This document shows positions 1-7,312 of a DNA stretch of 18,659 nucleotides, piece by piece. The position numbers and the translations under genes are program-made. This stretch comes from CAZWHE01 sp964633825 (GTDB lineage: Bacteria > Planctomycetota > B15-G4 > CAYZWU01): assembly GCA_964633825.1 (NCBI GenBank), contig CAZWHE010000071.1, positions 1 through 18,659 on the forward strand. The letters run 5' to 3'. A model generated the notes under the pieces. The model was not told the origin of the DNA and searched no databases. It saw nothing but the letters and a program-made list of their open reading frames with translations. Positions within the stretch are counted from its first letter, which is position 1, and the number at the start of each line of letters is the position of its first letter.

Positions 1-12
1 AGGTCTTTACGC

Positions 13-897
13 GTGCTCGCCTACCTCAGGCTGTTCAGAATTTCGGCGGCCCTGACCCCGACGGCCGATGTAACCCTTGGCTGCGCTTTTGCCGTGGCCT
101 GGGGCTTTTCGCCGGACTTTGAGCCTCTCTTCCTCGTTCCGGCCTGTGTTGCATCGGGACTGATCTTCTGTTCGGCAACAGCGCTCAACGATGCCATCGA
201 TTATCAAAAAGATTTGCGGGGCAGTCCCGGAAGGCCCATTCCGTCGGGCCGCCTGTCGCAGAAGGAGGGGCTGGCCGCATCCGCGCTCGCGGCGCTTGCG
301 GCTCTTCTGGCAGCGGCATTCTTGGGATACGATGTCCTGATCCTGGCGGGATTCGTTCTGGCCCTCACCGTTGTATACAACCTTTATTCACGCAGGAACG
401 CGCTGCCGGGTATTCTGAATATCGCCGTGATCAGGGCGGGGGATTTCTGCCTCGGTTTGGTTTTAGCCGGCGGAGTCAAAATCCTGACGGAAGTTTGGAT
501 TTTTGAAAGATTGAAGGTTCTGCTTCTCTATGGCCTCTATGCATTCTTTCTCTCGGCGGTTGCTCTCGGAGAAGGACCGTCTCCGCGGCGGAGAAAAAGC
601 CTCTACGCCTTTCCGGCGGCCGGCTGCGTCTGCGCCTTTGCGGTCCTCTCCTGGGAAGAGTCTCACGACTTTGCCGTCGAGATCCCGCTCTTTTTTCTCC
701 TGTTCCTGGCTCCGTTGTTACTTCATTTCATTCTCCGGAAAAAGAGCGTCGAACCCCTTGTGAGTCATCTCGTGTCAGGCTATCTCCTCCTGGCCGCCAT
801 GCCGGTATTCGTATATCTCTCCCCCACTGCGGGATGGATCTTGGCAGGCCTCTATTTCCTCTCGCGCGGTCTGGCCCGGATTTTCCCTGTGGCATAA
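13..897 (+). CDS. UbiA-family prenyltransferase (EboC-like branch), possibly 5'-truncated
   Basis: Predicted integral membrane enzyme that transfers a polyprenyl chain to an acceptor. Seen: 294 residues, mostly hydrophobic, about 7-9 membrane segments. The first Asp-rich prenyl-diphosphate/Mg site is intact as NDAIDYQKD (N59, D60, D63, D67), followed by RPIPSGRLS (about 74-82), the family's hallmark loop. The second acidic site is not obvious: where relatives have Tyr-Asp, this protein has YNLYSRRNALPG (about 122-133), and the text continues NIAVIRAGDFCLG as in EboC-like proteins. The substrate cannot be named; quinone, heme or chlorophyll-type acceptors are all possible. The GTG start is the first available, but the frame stays open to base 1, so the gene may begin outside the window. 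The stop is TAA at 895-897, and the gene converges on the cca gene with a 34-bp gap. Confidence 0.85.
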   Translation: MLAYLRLFRISAALTPTADVTLGCAFAVAWGFSPDFEPLFLVPACVASGLIFCSATALNDAIDYQKDLRGSPGRPIPSGRLSQKEGLAASALAALAALLAAAFLGYDVLILAGFVLALTVVYNLYSRRNALPGILNIAVIRAGDFCLGLVLAGGVKILTEVWIFERLKVLLLYGLYAFFLSAVALGEGPSPRRRKSLYAFPAAGCVCAFAVLSWEESHDFAVEIPLFFLLFLAPLLLHFILRKKSVEPLVSHLVSGYLLLAAMPVFVYLSPTAGWILAGLYFLSRGLARIFPVA

Positions 898-931
898 AAC
901 AGGGGGATTATGCCCGCAAACCGGCTAAGGC

Positions 932-2239
932 TTACCGCGTATTGTGTCCCCCCTGCTTTATCCATTCGACGGCTTCATCCATATTGCGCAGCTTTCCTTC
1001 GAGCTGGAGGTCGTGGATTTTTTTCAAGATACGGCCGATCTCGGGACCTTCCCTGAATCCCATGGCCAGCAGGTCCCGCCCCCGCAGCAGGGGTTTTCGG
1101 ATTTCAGGCAGGCGCGCCCATTTCCTCCTCATGACGCCGATGTGCTTGAGATTGTCAAGCTTGCAGTGACTGGCGAGGCAGTCCGCCCTGTGAAGCTCGA
1201 TGTGCGATTGGGCATGGTCGGATTCGAGAAACTTCCTGAGCTTGGCTTCGCGCATCTTTCTCATGTTGATAAAGTGCATGTGCTTGCCCACCAGCTCCAC
1301 GACCTTTGCCCTTTCCGCGTTGGAAAGCCTGAGGCGCCGGCAGGCGGATTCAGCCATCTCGGCGCCCAGCTTGTCGTGCCGGTGGAATCTGATCCGGTCC
1401 GCTTCGCGCCGAGTGCCGGGTTTTCCCACATCGTGCAGAAGGGCGGCCAGGGCGAGCGGAAAGTCTGGTGAGCGGAGACATCCCAGAGTCTGGAATGTGT
1501 GTTCCAGAACGTCCCCTTCGGGATGAAAAGAGCGGTCCTGCTCCACGCCTTGACAGGCGGCGACCTCGGGCAGAATCTCTTTCAGGAGACCGAGCTCGTG
1601 CATCATTCTCGCTCCGTGCTCGCGATTCCGGTGAACCAGGATCCGGCGGAGCTCGTCGGTGATCCTTTCATAACTCAGCGCAGCGATACCGGCTGCATGA
1701 TCCTTCACCGCCATTGCCGTTGGACGATCGAGAGAGAAATCGAGCACGGTGGCGAACCGCACGGCGCGCAGCATTCTGAGCCGGTCTTCCTCGAATCTCT
1801 CGGCGGGATCGCCGATTGTTTTCACGACGCGCCGCTCGATGTCGTTCTTCCCGTCAACGTAGTCGATGATTCTTCCATCCACGGGATCGAGCAGGAGTCC
1901 GTTGATGGTGAAATCCCGTCTCAGGATGTCTTCTTTCTCGTTGTCGGTGTATACGATCCTTTCGGGATGGCGTCCGTCGCGAATTCCCACGTCGCGGCGG
2001 AAAGTCGCGACCTGATATTCCCGCTCATTCACGAGAACGACCATAACGCCAAAGGCCATTCCCACAGGGATCGTGTGAAGGAAAAGATCCCCCACTTCTT
2101 CGGGTGTTGCGCTTGTAGATATGTCGTAGTCACGGGGCCTTTTGCCCATGACGATGTCGCGGACAGCCCCGCCGACGATATAAGCCTTGAATCCTTTCCG
2201 GCGAAGCCTTTGAATAATCTTGAGTGCGTTGCGCTTCAT
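932..2239 (-). CDS. cca: CCA-adding tRNA nucleotidyltransferase with HD domain
   Basis: Adds or repairs the 3'-CCA end of tRNAs in the cytoplasm using CTP and ATP. Seen: 435 residues with class II nucleotidyltransferase order: GGAVRD (23-28), catalytic carboxylates D37 and D39 in RPRDYDI, RRDFTIN (107-113) and EDRLR (151-155). A C-terminal HD phosphohydrolase region follows, with H247, HD at 269-270 and HRHD near 287-290. The tail HRADCLASH is typical of bacterial CCA enzymes with HD domains. The strand before the fingers reads VGMAFGVMVV, the CCA type, not the GRRF signature of poly(A) polymerases, so it is distinct from the paralogue at 11078. The ATG start has no Shine-Dalgarno; a possible -10 sits 11 nt upstream inside a palindrome, suggesting a very short leader. 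A restricted CC-adding or A-adding role cannot be excluded. Confidence 0.93.
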   Translation of the reverse strand: MKRNALKIIQRLRRKGFKAYIVGGAVRDIVMGKRPRDYDISTSATPEEVGDLFLHTIPVGMAFGVMVVLVNEREYQVATFRRDVGIRDGRHPERIVYTDNEKEDILRRDFTINGLLLDPVDGRIIDYVDGKNDIERRVVKTIGDPAERFEEDRLRMLRAVRFATVLDFSLDRPTAMAVKDHAAGIAALSYERITDELRRILVHRNREHGARMMHELGLLKEILPEVAACQGVEQDRSFHPEGDVLEHTFQTLGCLRSPDFPLALAALLHDVGKPGTRREADRIRFHRHDKLGAEMAESACRRLRLSNAERAKVVELVGKHMHFINMRKMREAKLRKFLESDHAQSHIELHRADCLASHCKLDNLKHIGVMRRKWARLPEIRKPLLRGRDLLAMGFREGPEIGRILKKIHDLQLEGKLRNMDEAVEWIKQGGHNTR

Positions 2240-2242
2240 GAT

Positions 2243-2264
2243 TTCGAAAACTTATATTTTCGAA
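2243..2264. promoter_or_regulatory. Perfect 8-bp inverted repeat over the cca start region (operator or hairpin)
   Basis: TTCGAAAA (2243-2250) and its exact reverse complement TTTTCGAA (2257-2264) flank the 6-bp spacer CTTATA. The repeat begins 3 bp upstream of the cca ATG. The spacer read on the minus strand is TATAAG, a plausible -10. A protein bound here would block cca transcription; alternatively the RNA could fold next to the start codon. The binding factor is unknown. Confidence 0.45.
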
Positions 2265-2277
2265 TTCAAAGCGGCAA
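2251..2277 (-). promoter_or_regulatory. Candidate short-leader promoter of cca
   Basis: On the minus strand TTGCCG (2277-2272) precedes TATAAG (2256-2251) with a 15-bp spacer. The -10 ends 11 nt before the ATG, so the 5' leader would be only a few bases, which fits the absence of a ribosome binding site. The spacer is shorter than the usual 17 bp. Confidence 0.3.
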
Positions 2278-2332
2278 GCCCGGATTTTGAAAGGATTTCG
2301 TATACGGCGTTTTTCTTTGGGGCGATTTGACT

Positions 2333-2340
2333 GAAGGGGA
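2333..2340 (+). promoter_or_regulatory. Ribosome binding site deciding a TTG start
   Basis: GAAGGGGA ends 6 nt before the TTG at 2347. No ATG or GTG with equal support lies before the membrane segment, so this site fixes the start of the pilin-like gene. Confidence 0.5.
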
Positions 2341-2346
2341 TTTTCT

Positions 2347-2976
2347 TTGCCGGCTTATTTCCGATCGCTTTATTTCAGATCCGGCGAAATCGCCACAATC
2401 CTGGCACTCGCCCTCTTTGTGATTTATTATTCGGGGATCAAATCTGGCGCCTCCCGAATTCTCGAAAGCGAATCCGCGTCTCGATCCATTGTCAACGAGA
2501 TCTGCGAAAAAGAAGCCCAGATCCATAAGAACCGGGGCTTCTACGCCGGCTTTGCCGATCTGGTCTCGGATCGGGGGAGGATCCGTTCTCTCAGGCCTGT
2601 CGTTAAGGGCAAATCTCCGGCTGGAAAAAACCTTTCTTCAGAGGGCAGGGCTCCCTTAGAGGTTGTGACGGATGACAGATACTATTACATGCTCGGGATG
2701 AAATATCCTCCACGACAGGCCGGAGATCTTTCACCGGCGGAAAAAGAACAGATGCCCTGTGGGTTTCGCTGCCTTTCCTGGCCCGTTCGCTACGGCTTGA
2801 CGGGTGAAGTCTGCTATTATGCCGATGATTCGGGCGGCATAGCCGTAACCGCCAATCCCATGTCGAGGCTCGATGGGCTGGAGACGCCTCTTCCCAAATT
2901 TTCGGACTTCCCCGGCGCCGCAGAAGCGGTCTTTGGCAAAAAGGACGAGGTCTTTCAGGGATGGCGAAGGGATTGA
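2347..2976 (+). CDS. Membrane-anchored pilin/pseudopilin-like protein without prepilin leader
   Basis: No characterised relative is recognised. Seen: 209 residues with a short N-terminus, one hydrophobic segment (about 13-30) and an extracytoplasmic remainder. After the anchor, SIVNEICEKEAQIHKNRGFY (about 48-67), then AGFADLV, matches the layout of type II secretion/type IV pilin-like proteins, where a long helix is followed by a 'Y-x-x-L-x-x-L' turn. Near the C-terminus WPVRYGLTGEVCYYADDSGG (145-164) resembles the 'P-x-x-YG-x-TG-x-x-x-F' strand pair common in pilin-like proteins of Planctomycetes and Lentisphaerae. The prepilin peptidase motif (G-F-T-L-x-E) is missing, so it is probably anchored by an uncleaved segment. 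Four Cys (53, 138, 142, 156) could form disulfides. The TTG start is chosen because GAAGGGGA lies 6 nt upstream. It is divergent from cca and convergent with the HEAT gene (20-bp gap). Confidence 0.75.
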   Translation: MPAYFRSLYFRSGEIATILALALFVIYYSGIKSGASRILESESASRSIVNEICEKEAQIHKNRGFYAGFADLVSDRGRIRSLRPVVKGKSPAGKNLSSEGRAPLEVVTDDRYYYMLGMKYPPRQAGDLSPAEKEQMPCGFRCLSWPVRYGLTGEVCYYADDSGGIAVTANPMSRLDGLETPLPKFSDFPGAAEAVFGKKDEVFQGWRRD

Positions 2977-2996
2977 TGAATGGATCGGCGATGAAA

Positions 2997-4637
2997 TCAG
3001 AAGAAGTTCCAGTAAACCGTGAGGGCCAGCCTGGAAATTTTCTTGTCGGCGCATTCGCGGTGGAATTCGAGAAGTTCTTTCCCGACCGAGACATCCCGTA
3101 AAAAGCAGAACGATTTGACGGCTTCTTCCCTGATCCAGAGGGGACGCTCTTCGTCGCCGGCGAGCGCCAGAAGCCGGCCCGAACAATCGGGATCTCCAAG
3201 ATTGCGCAGGCCGTTGACATAGAGATATGCGGCAATGTCGCTGTTGTTTTCGGCCAGGAATTTATCCCATTCGGGAATGGCTTTTTTTCCGAAGGCATGA
3301 ACCCGAAAGGCCGCCATGCGATCGAGGGAGAAATTTCCGAGAACGGTTTTTTGCGAGTCCCATTCCCCTCTGATAACCCGGAAGAAGAGCTCGATTCCCC
3401 GGGGAGGATCGAGGGAAGCGAGTCCGCTCAGGACGGCAAGCCTGTCGTCGCCGGACAGGCCCGGATCGGATAGAAAACGTTCAACAAGAATATCGATGGC
3501 TTGGCGGCAGTTGAGCATCCCCGTAACGACCTCGACCGCCTCGGCGAACTCTTCACCTGTTGCGCCTTTCAGTTTTTGCATGTATGGGAGCGCGACCTGT
3601 TCCTCTCCTGCTTTGTAAAGCCCTTCCAACGCCTCCAGCCTCACGCTGGGTGAAAGGTCGTGCAGAAGAAGCCGGAGCACCGAACAGGCGGTCTGGAAAT
3701 TGGCGGAATCCTTGTCTTGGAGATGAGCCAGGAGTGAATTAACGAGGTAACTTCTGACTTTGAGGACCTTGTCCCGGGCCAGATTCTCCAGGACCTTGAA
3801 AGGGGGAAGCGTCTTAACCGTGCCCAATATTTTTGCCGCGTTGATTCGCCGGATCGGTCCTTCATGGGCCATCATCTCGGTAAGGATATCTTCCACTGCG
3901 GGATCGTCGAGCGCGGAGAGCGATTTGATAGCCGCCGTTCGGATCTCCAGGCGTTCGTCCTCGAGACATTCGTGGAGAATTCCACGGCATTCCGGACTGT
4001 CGTAATTCATCAAACCCTCGATAGCGATCATCTGAATCCGTAAATCCTTCTCCGATACAATCAAGTCGCGGTAAAGATCGTAAATTTCTTGGGCTTTTCG
4101 TGTTTTCAGGTTCTCCATGCAGAGAAGGCGCAGCCTTTCTCCGCCGCTGCGAACCGTTCGGATCATTAAAGAAGTGGATTCCTCGCTCAGGCATCCCGAC
4201 AGCGCCTTGATTGCCGCTGTTTGGATCATCTCGACGGGATCTTCCGCACAGTCGAGAAACACGGGAACGCCGAGGGGAGTATCCATTTCAGCAAGCAGGT
4301 CGATGTAATCCTTGGCCAAAGAGGGGCGGTTCCTTCGATACCTGTTGATCCTGTCAATCGCTTCGCGGATAATCGTGGGATCACGAAGACCGGCCAAATA
4401 TTCGATTGACCGGTTGACGGACATGTTTGTTCCCCAAATCACCCGATCGAGAAAGCGCTCTGTCCTGCTGCCGATTCCCTTGGCCTTGATCGCCGGAGGC
4501 GGTTCGATCATGGTGACAGTTCTGTTGAAGTAGGATTGCCGGACGCTCTTATCTTCCTTTTTTTCCGGGAGGGAAAAAAACAAGAAAATGCCGAGGGCGA
4601 TTAGGATCAGGAATGTGGCAACACGATTTTTTTTCAT
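2997..4637 (-). CDS. Membrane-anchored HEAT-repeat protein
   Basis: Specific role unknown; HEAT repeats form helical solenoids for protein-protein contacts. Seen: 546 residues, MKKNR followed by a hydrophobic segment (about 6-22) and a charged stretch, so an uncleaved anchor or signal peptide is likely and the body lies outside the cytoplasm. Repeats of about 30-38 residues run through most of the length, with units such as EMIQTAAIKALSGCL, DERLEIRTAAIKSLSALDD and GPIRRINAAKILGTV. The DPAVEDIL and LSPSVRLEALEGL-type helices are typical PBS-lyase/HEAT units. No catalytic motif was found. The ATG start is forced by the anchor; the Shine-Dalgarno is poor. Only about 41 bp separate it from the divergent dus start, so the promoters must overlap. 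Scaffold function in the envelope is inference. Confidence 0.8.
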   Translation of the reverse strand: MKKNRVATFLILIALGIFLFFSLPEKKEDKSVRQSYFNRTVTMIEPPPAIKAKGIGSRTERFLDRVIWGTNMSVNRSIEYLAGLRDPTIIREAIDRINRYRRNRPSLAKDYIDLLAEMDTPLGVPVFLDCAEDPVEMIQTAAIKALSGCLSEESTSLMIRTVRSGGERLRLLCMENLKTRKAQEIYDLYRDLIVSEKDLRIQMIAIEGLMNYDSPECRGILHECLEDERLEIRTAAIKSLSALDDPAVEDILTEMMAHEGPIRRINAAKILGTVKTLPPFKVLENLARDKVLKVRSYLVNSLLAHLQDKDSANFQTACSVLRLLLHDLSPSVRLEALEGLYKAGEEQVALPYMQKLKGATGEEFAEAVEVVTGMLNCRQAIDILVERFLSDPGLSGDDRLAVLSGLASLDPPRGIELFFRVIRGEWDSQKTVLGNFSLDRMAAFRVHAFGKKAIPEWDKFLAENNSDIAAYLYVNGLRNLGDPDCSGRLLALAGDEERPLWIREEAVKSFCFLRDVSVGKELLEFHRECADKKISRLALTVYWNFF

Positions 4638-4678
4638 CCTATTATTCCATGTCAGAGTCTACGAACAGCGCATGGCCG

Positions 4679-5656
4679 ATGCAAACCTCTGATCTCAAGA
4701 AACTCCTCGTTCTGGTTGCGGCGCCTATGGCCGGTATCTCCACTCCCATCTTTCGAACACTCTGCCGTGAATGGGGCGCCACATTCGCCTTTACCGAAAT
4801 GGTCAGCGCCAAGGGGCTCTGCCATGCCGACAAGAAAACCTTGGCTTTTCTCGAAAAGGATGATTCTCCTTCCGAGACGGGTGTTCAGATCTTTGGCGCC
4901 GATCCCGGGGTGATGGCTCGGGCGGCTCGGATAGTTGAGAAGGCGGGCTTCCGCATGGTGGATGTCAACATGGGATGCCCGGTGAGAAAGGTGGTTTCCA
5001 ACGGCTCCGGAGCCGCGCTGATGAGGGAGCCGGCACGAGCCTGCGAGATCGTCTCGGCCATCCGCGGGAACGTGTCGATACCGGTGACGGCCAAGATTCG
5101 TTCCGGATGGGACAGGAAAAACATCAATGCCCCTGAAATAGCGCCCCGTCTCGAAGAGGCCGGCCTGGATGCTGTGACCATTCACGCCCGAACCCGGGGA
5201 CAGGGTTATTCCGGCCGGGCCGATTGGAGCGTGATCTCCCGAGTCGTCAGGAGCGTATCGATCCCCGTGGTCGGCAATGGAGATGTCAGGGATGGGGATT
5301 CGGCTCTTCGTCTTTTGGCGGAAACGGGGTGCCATGGCATCATGGTCGGCAGGGGTTCTCTTGGAAAACCCTGGATTTTCGGCGAGATCGCGCGCTCTCT
5401 CGAGGCGAATCATCCTCTTCCTTTCAGGCCGGCGGCTGAAGAGAGATATCATGTTTTTCTCCGCCATCTGCGCGGCGTCCGAACGGAATCGGGCAGACGG
5501 GCCGGCCTTCGGAGGTTCAGAAATTGCGCCGCCTGGTACACAAAGGGATATCCGGGCGCCACAGAGGCGCGAAGGACGATCATGAAAGCCCTTTCGTCGG
5601 GCGAAGTTATAAAAACATTGAAGTCTCTCTACTTTCGCACCGAGCCGGGTCATTGA
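4679..5656 (+). CDS. dusB: tRNA-dihydrouridine synthase, DusB-like
   Basis: FMN enzyme reducing specific uridines of tRNA to dihydrouridine with NADPH, cytoplasmic. Seen: 325 residues from the chosen ATG. APMAG (15-19) starts the TIM barrel. The catalytic Cys is C100 in NMGCPVRKV, followed by NGSGAALM. IPVTAKIRSGWD and the substrate loop VTIHARTRGQGYSGRADW follow, with IPVVGNGD and IMVGRGSLGKPW for phosphate/FMN binding. The C-terminal helical domain ends with NCAAWYTKGYPGATEARR, as in DusB. An in-frame ATG at 4649 would add 10 residues and leave only 11 bp to the divergent HEAT start; the 4679 start gives the normal 14 residues before APMAG. Neither start has a clear Shine-Dalgarno. Subfamily assignment (DusB rather than DusA or DusC) is by overall resemblance. 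Confidence 0.92.
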   Translation: MQTSDLKKLLVLVAAPMAGISTPIFRTLCREWGATFAFTEMVSAKGLCHADKKTLAFLEKDDSPSETGVQIFGADPGVMARAARIVEKAGFRMVDVNMGCPVRKVVSNGSGAALMREPARACEIVSAIRGNVSIPVTAKIRSGWDRKNINAPEIAPRLEEAGLDAVTIHARTRGQGYSGRADWSVISRVVRSVSIPVVGNGDVRDGDSALRLLAETGCHGIMVGRGSLGKPWIFGEIARSLEANHPLPFRPAAEERYHVFLRHLRGVRTESGRRAGLRRFRNCAAWYTKGYPGATEARRTIMKALSSGEVIKTLKSLYFRTEPGH

Positions 5657-5660
5657 TCCG

Positions 5661-5705
5661 CTATTCGGTATTCCGCTATTCGGTATTCTGCTATTCGGTA
5701 TTCCG
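5661..5705. repeat. Three tandem copies of a 15-bp repeat
   Basis: CTATTCGGTATTCCG (5661-5675), CTATTCGGTATTCTG (5676-5690, one mismatch) and CTATTCGGTATTCCG (5691-5705) follow directly, and CCTATTCTG continues as a decayed fourth unit. The array starts 4 bp after the dusB stop. The unit length of 15 keeps reading frames, but no gene covers it. It is a likely site of copy-number variation between strains. Confidence 0.9.
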
Positions 5706-5752
5706 CCTATTCTGCCCATAGTTCTTTTTTTATTTGACAATCCTCTTCGTTG

Positions 5753-5780
5753 TTGCTTTTCTCTTTCTTCACCATATATA
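5753..5780 (+). promoter_or_regulatory. Candidate promoter of the two-lipoprotein transcript
   Basis: TTGCTT (5753-5758) and TATATA (5775-5780) are spaced 16 bp apart in a markedly AT-rich stretch of the 196-bp gap (5657-5852). The alternative -10 TATAAA (5779-5784) overlaps. A perfect TTGACA at 5734-5739 is nearby, but no -10 lies at 16-18 bp from it. The leader would be about 65 nt. Confidence 0.35.
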
Positions 5781-5841
5781 TAAACTGTGTATTTACCGAG
5801 AAACCTCGAATTGACATCTCAACTGCACGACAACCGACGGC

Positions 5842-5847
5842 AGGAGG
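5842..5847 (+). promoter_or_regulatory. Strong ribosome binding site of the small lipoprotein
   Basis: AGGAGG ends 5 nt before the ATG at 5853. It rules out the longer in-frame start at 5787, which would hide the signal peptide behind 22 hydrophilic residues. Confidence 0.75.
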
Positions 5848-5852
5848 ATAGA

Positions 5853-6116
5853 ATGCTCAACAAAATGATGATAGCGGCCATCCTATTCATCCTTACTTTA
5901 ATCTTTTCAGGATGTTACAGTCCATTATTCGGCGATGAAAGGGGACATCCCATCTCCGAGTATTTTGCCGAGCAGAAAGCGGAATCCAGGAACTTTCACA
6001 GGTCCCAGCATTTTTACAATCACTGGCGCTCCTTTTTCGACGGTGTCAGAGATATGCACAAATTCTGGGATCGTCATTTCATGAACTACGACTGGGACAA
6101 TCCTTATTACGATTAA
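5853..6116 (+). CDS. Small aromatic-rich lipoprotein of unknown function
   Basis: Not recognised. Seen: 87 residues. MLNKMMIAAILFILTLIFSG followed by Cys21 is a lipoprotein signal with lipobox F-S-G-C; Phe at -3 is unusual but tolerated in some phyla. The mature part of about 67 residues is dense in His, Phe, Tyr, Trp and Asp, ending HKFWDRHFMNYDWDNPYYD, with no repeats and no Cys beyond the lipidated one. It has its own promoter candidate and a strong AGGAGG site. The TPR lipoprotein ATG lies 8 bp after its TAA, so the two are probably co-transcribed and translationally coupled, and may work together at the outer membrane (inference). Short, compact and conserved-looking at the C-terminus; metal binding by the His/Asp cluster is speculation. 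Confidence 0.75.
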   Translation: MLNKMMIAAILFILTLIFSGCYSPLFGDERGHPISEYFAEQKAESRNFHRSQHFYNHWRSFFDGVRDMHKFWDRHFMNYDWDNPYYD

Positions 6117-6124
6117 ACCCTCTT

Positions 6125-7311
6125 ATGGGCCGCATTCTTTTTTTCGCGCTCTCGGTAAAGCGGCGCTCTTCCTCATTGCCGCGCTTCTCCTGATATCTGT
6201 CGCATCTTGCGGTTCGCTGTCGCTCCACAGGGAAGCGGATAACCATTTCAGGGCGGCTTTCGAACAACTCGACATCGACGGCTCAACGCCCGGTGTCGAT
6301 CCTTTCACGCGAATCGATCCGGCCGGTTTCGAGAAAGCGCTCGCTTCGGCCCGAACCGCAATTGCCGTTGATCCCGCTCATCTCCCGGCGCATCTGCTTT
6401 GCGCCGAGATCGAATACCGCCTCGACAGGAAAGAGGATTCATTGCGGTCCCTGGCCTATCTTGTCGAGCTCTTTCCTGATCTGGATCTGATCAGAATGGA
6501 TGCGGCCCGATTCGCGGCCGGCACCCTCAACATGCACGAAGAGGCTCTGGCTCTTGTGGATGGCGGGATTCGCCGCAATCCTGCGGAATCGGGTTATTAT
6601 CTTTTAAAGGCCGAGCTCATTGCACACTCCGGCAAAAGCACTGAATTCACGATAGAGCCCGGCCGCGAGATTCTGGGCTTGATTAAAACCGTTCTGCGCT
6701 TTCAAAACATCGGTCCCGTCGATTGCACTCGAATCGCTTGTCTCTGCATCAGCCTTTCTCAGGAAAACGCCGAGATCGGCGAGCTGGCTTCCATACTGCT
6801 CGAAATGTATGCACGAGCTCCCGGGCTGCCGGGCGACGCTCTCTCTTGGGCGTTGGCCGAAGGGCTGGGCGGCCGGGCGAGGCGCCTCTTTCTGTATGCA
6901 ATCGAGCAGCCGGGCTCTGATCTGGAGCTGGAATTGATGACGGCGACTCTTCTGGTCAATCTTGGGGATCGCGAGGCTCTTGGCCATATCTTGACCGGGA
7001 TCAGAAAGAGAGAGAAGAGGGACCGCCGGTCTGTCCATGTGACCGTTCTCGAAGGGTACCTCGAGTTTCTGGAGCACCGTCCGAAAGAAGCTCTTGCTTA
7101 TTTTCTGAAAGCCCTCGACAGCAACCCGGCTTCGATCGAGGCGCTCAAAGGCCTCGTTCTCGTCTATCAGGAGGCCGATATCTTCCTGGAGAAAGAGTGT
7201 GTCATCGACAGGTTCGAGAGGGCGGTCCGGTCGTCGCGAGATCCTGCGGAGAGAGCCTATCTCGGCGAGATTCTGCGCCGGCTGGAAGAATCTTCCGGCG
7301 GGAACGAGTGA
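6125..7311 (+). pseudogene. TPR-repeat lipoprotein split by a frameshift in a T7 run
   Basis: Reading from ATG 6125 gives MGRILFF, then leaves the coding frame at T7 (6138-6144) and ends at TGA after about 22 codons. Adding one T restores one frame from 6125 to the TGA at 7309-7311 (395 residues), with signal MGRILFFRALGKAALFLIAA continuing to lipobox S-V-A-S-C (Cys29). The downstream frame has no ATG/GTG/TTG before TTG 6442, so as written only a cytoplasmic 289-residue C-terminal part could be made. The mature protein has TPR-like helix pairs, e.g. FEKALASARTAIAVDPAHLP, EEALALVDGGIRRNPAESGY and PKEALAYFLKALDSNPASIE. This is a scaffold fold with no enzyme motif. The cause may be a sequencing or assembly error, phase variation, slippage or true decay. 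Codon use is gene-like through the break, so recent loss or an error is likelier than old decay. Confidence 0.75.
6138..6144 (+). other. T7 homopolymer at the frame break
   Basis: Seven consecutive T follow C6137, within codons 5-7 of the gene. A count of eight T would join the ATG 6125 frame to the lipobox and TPR frame exactly. Homopolymers of this size are prone to polymerase slippage and to indel errors in long-read assemblies. Confidence 0.7.
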
Positions 7312-7312
7312 C

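Noticed and set aside
3019..4533. Several long plus-strand open frames opposite the HEAT gene
   Set aside because: They lack ribosome sites and family features; the minus-strand frame is continuous with clear HEAT repeats, so these are shadows of a GC-rich gene.
5734..5739. Perfect TTGACA as a sigma-70 -35
   Set aside because: No -10-like hexamer at 16-18 bp; the nearest TATA boxes are 35-39 bp away, so the nearby TTGCTT/TATATA pair is preferred.
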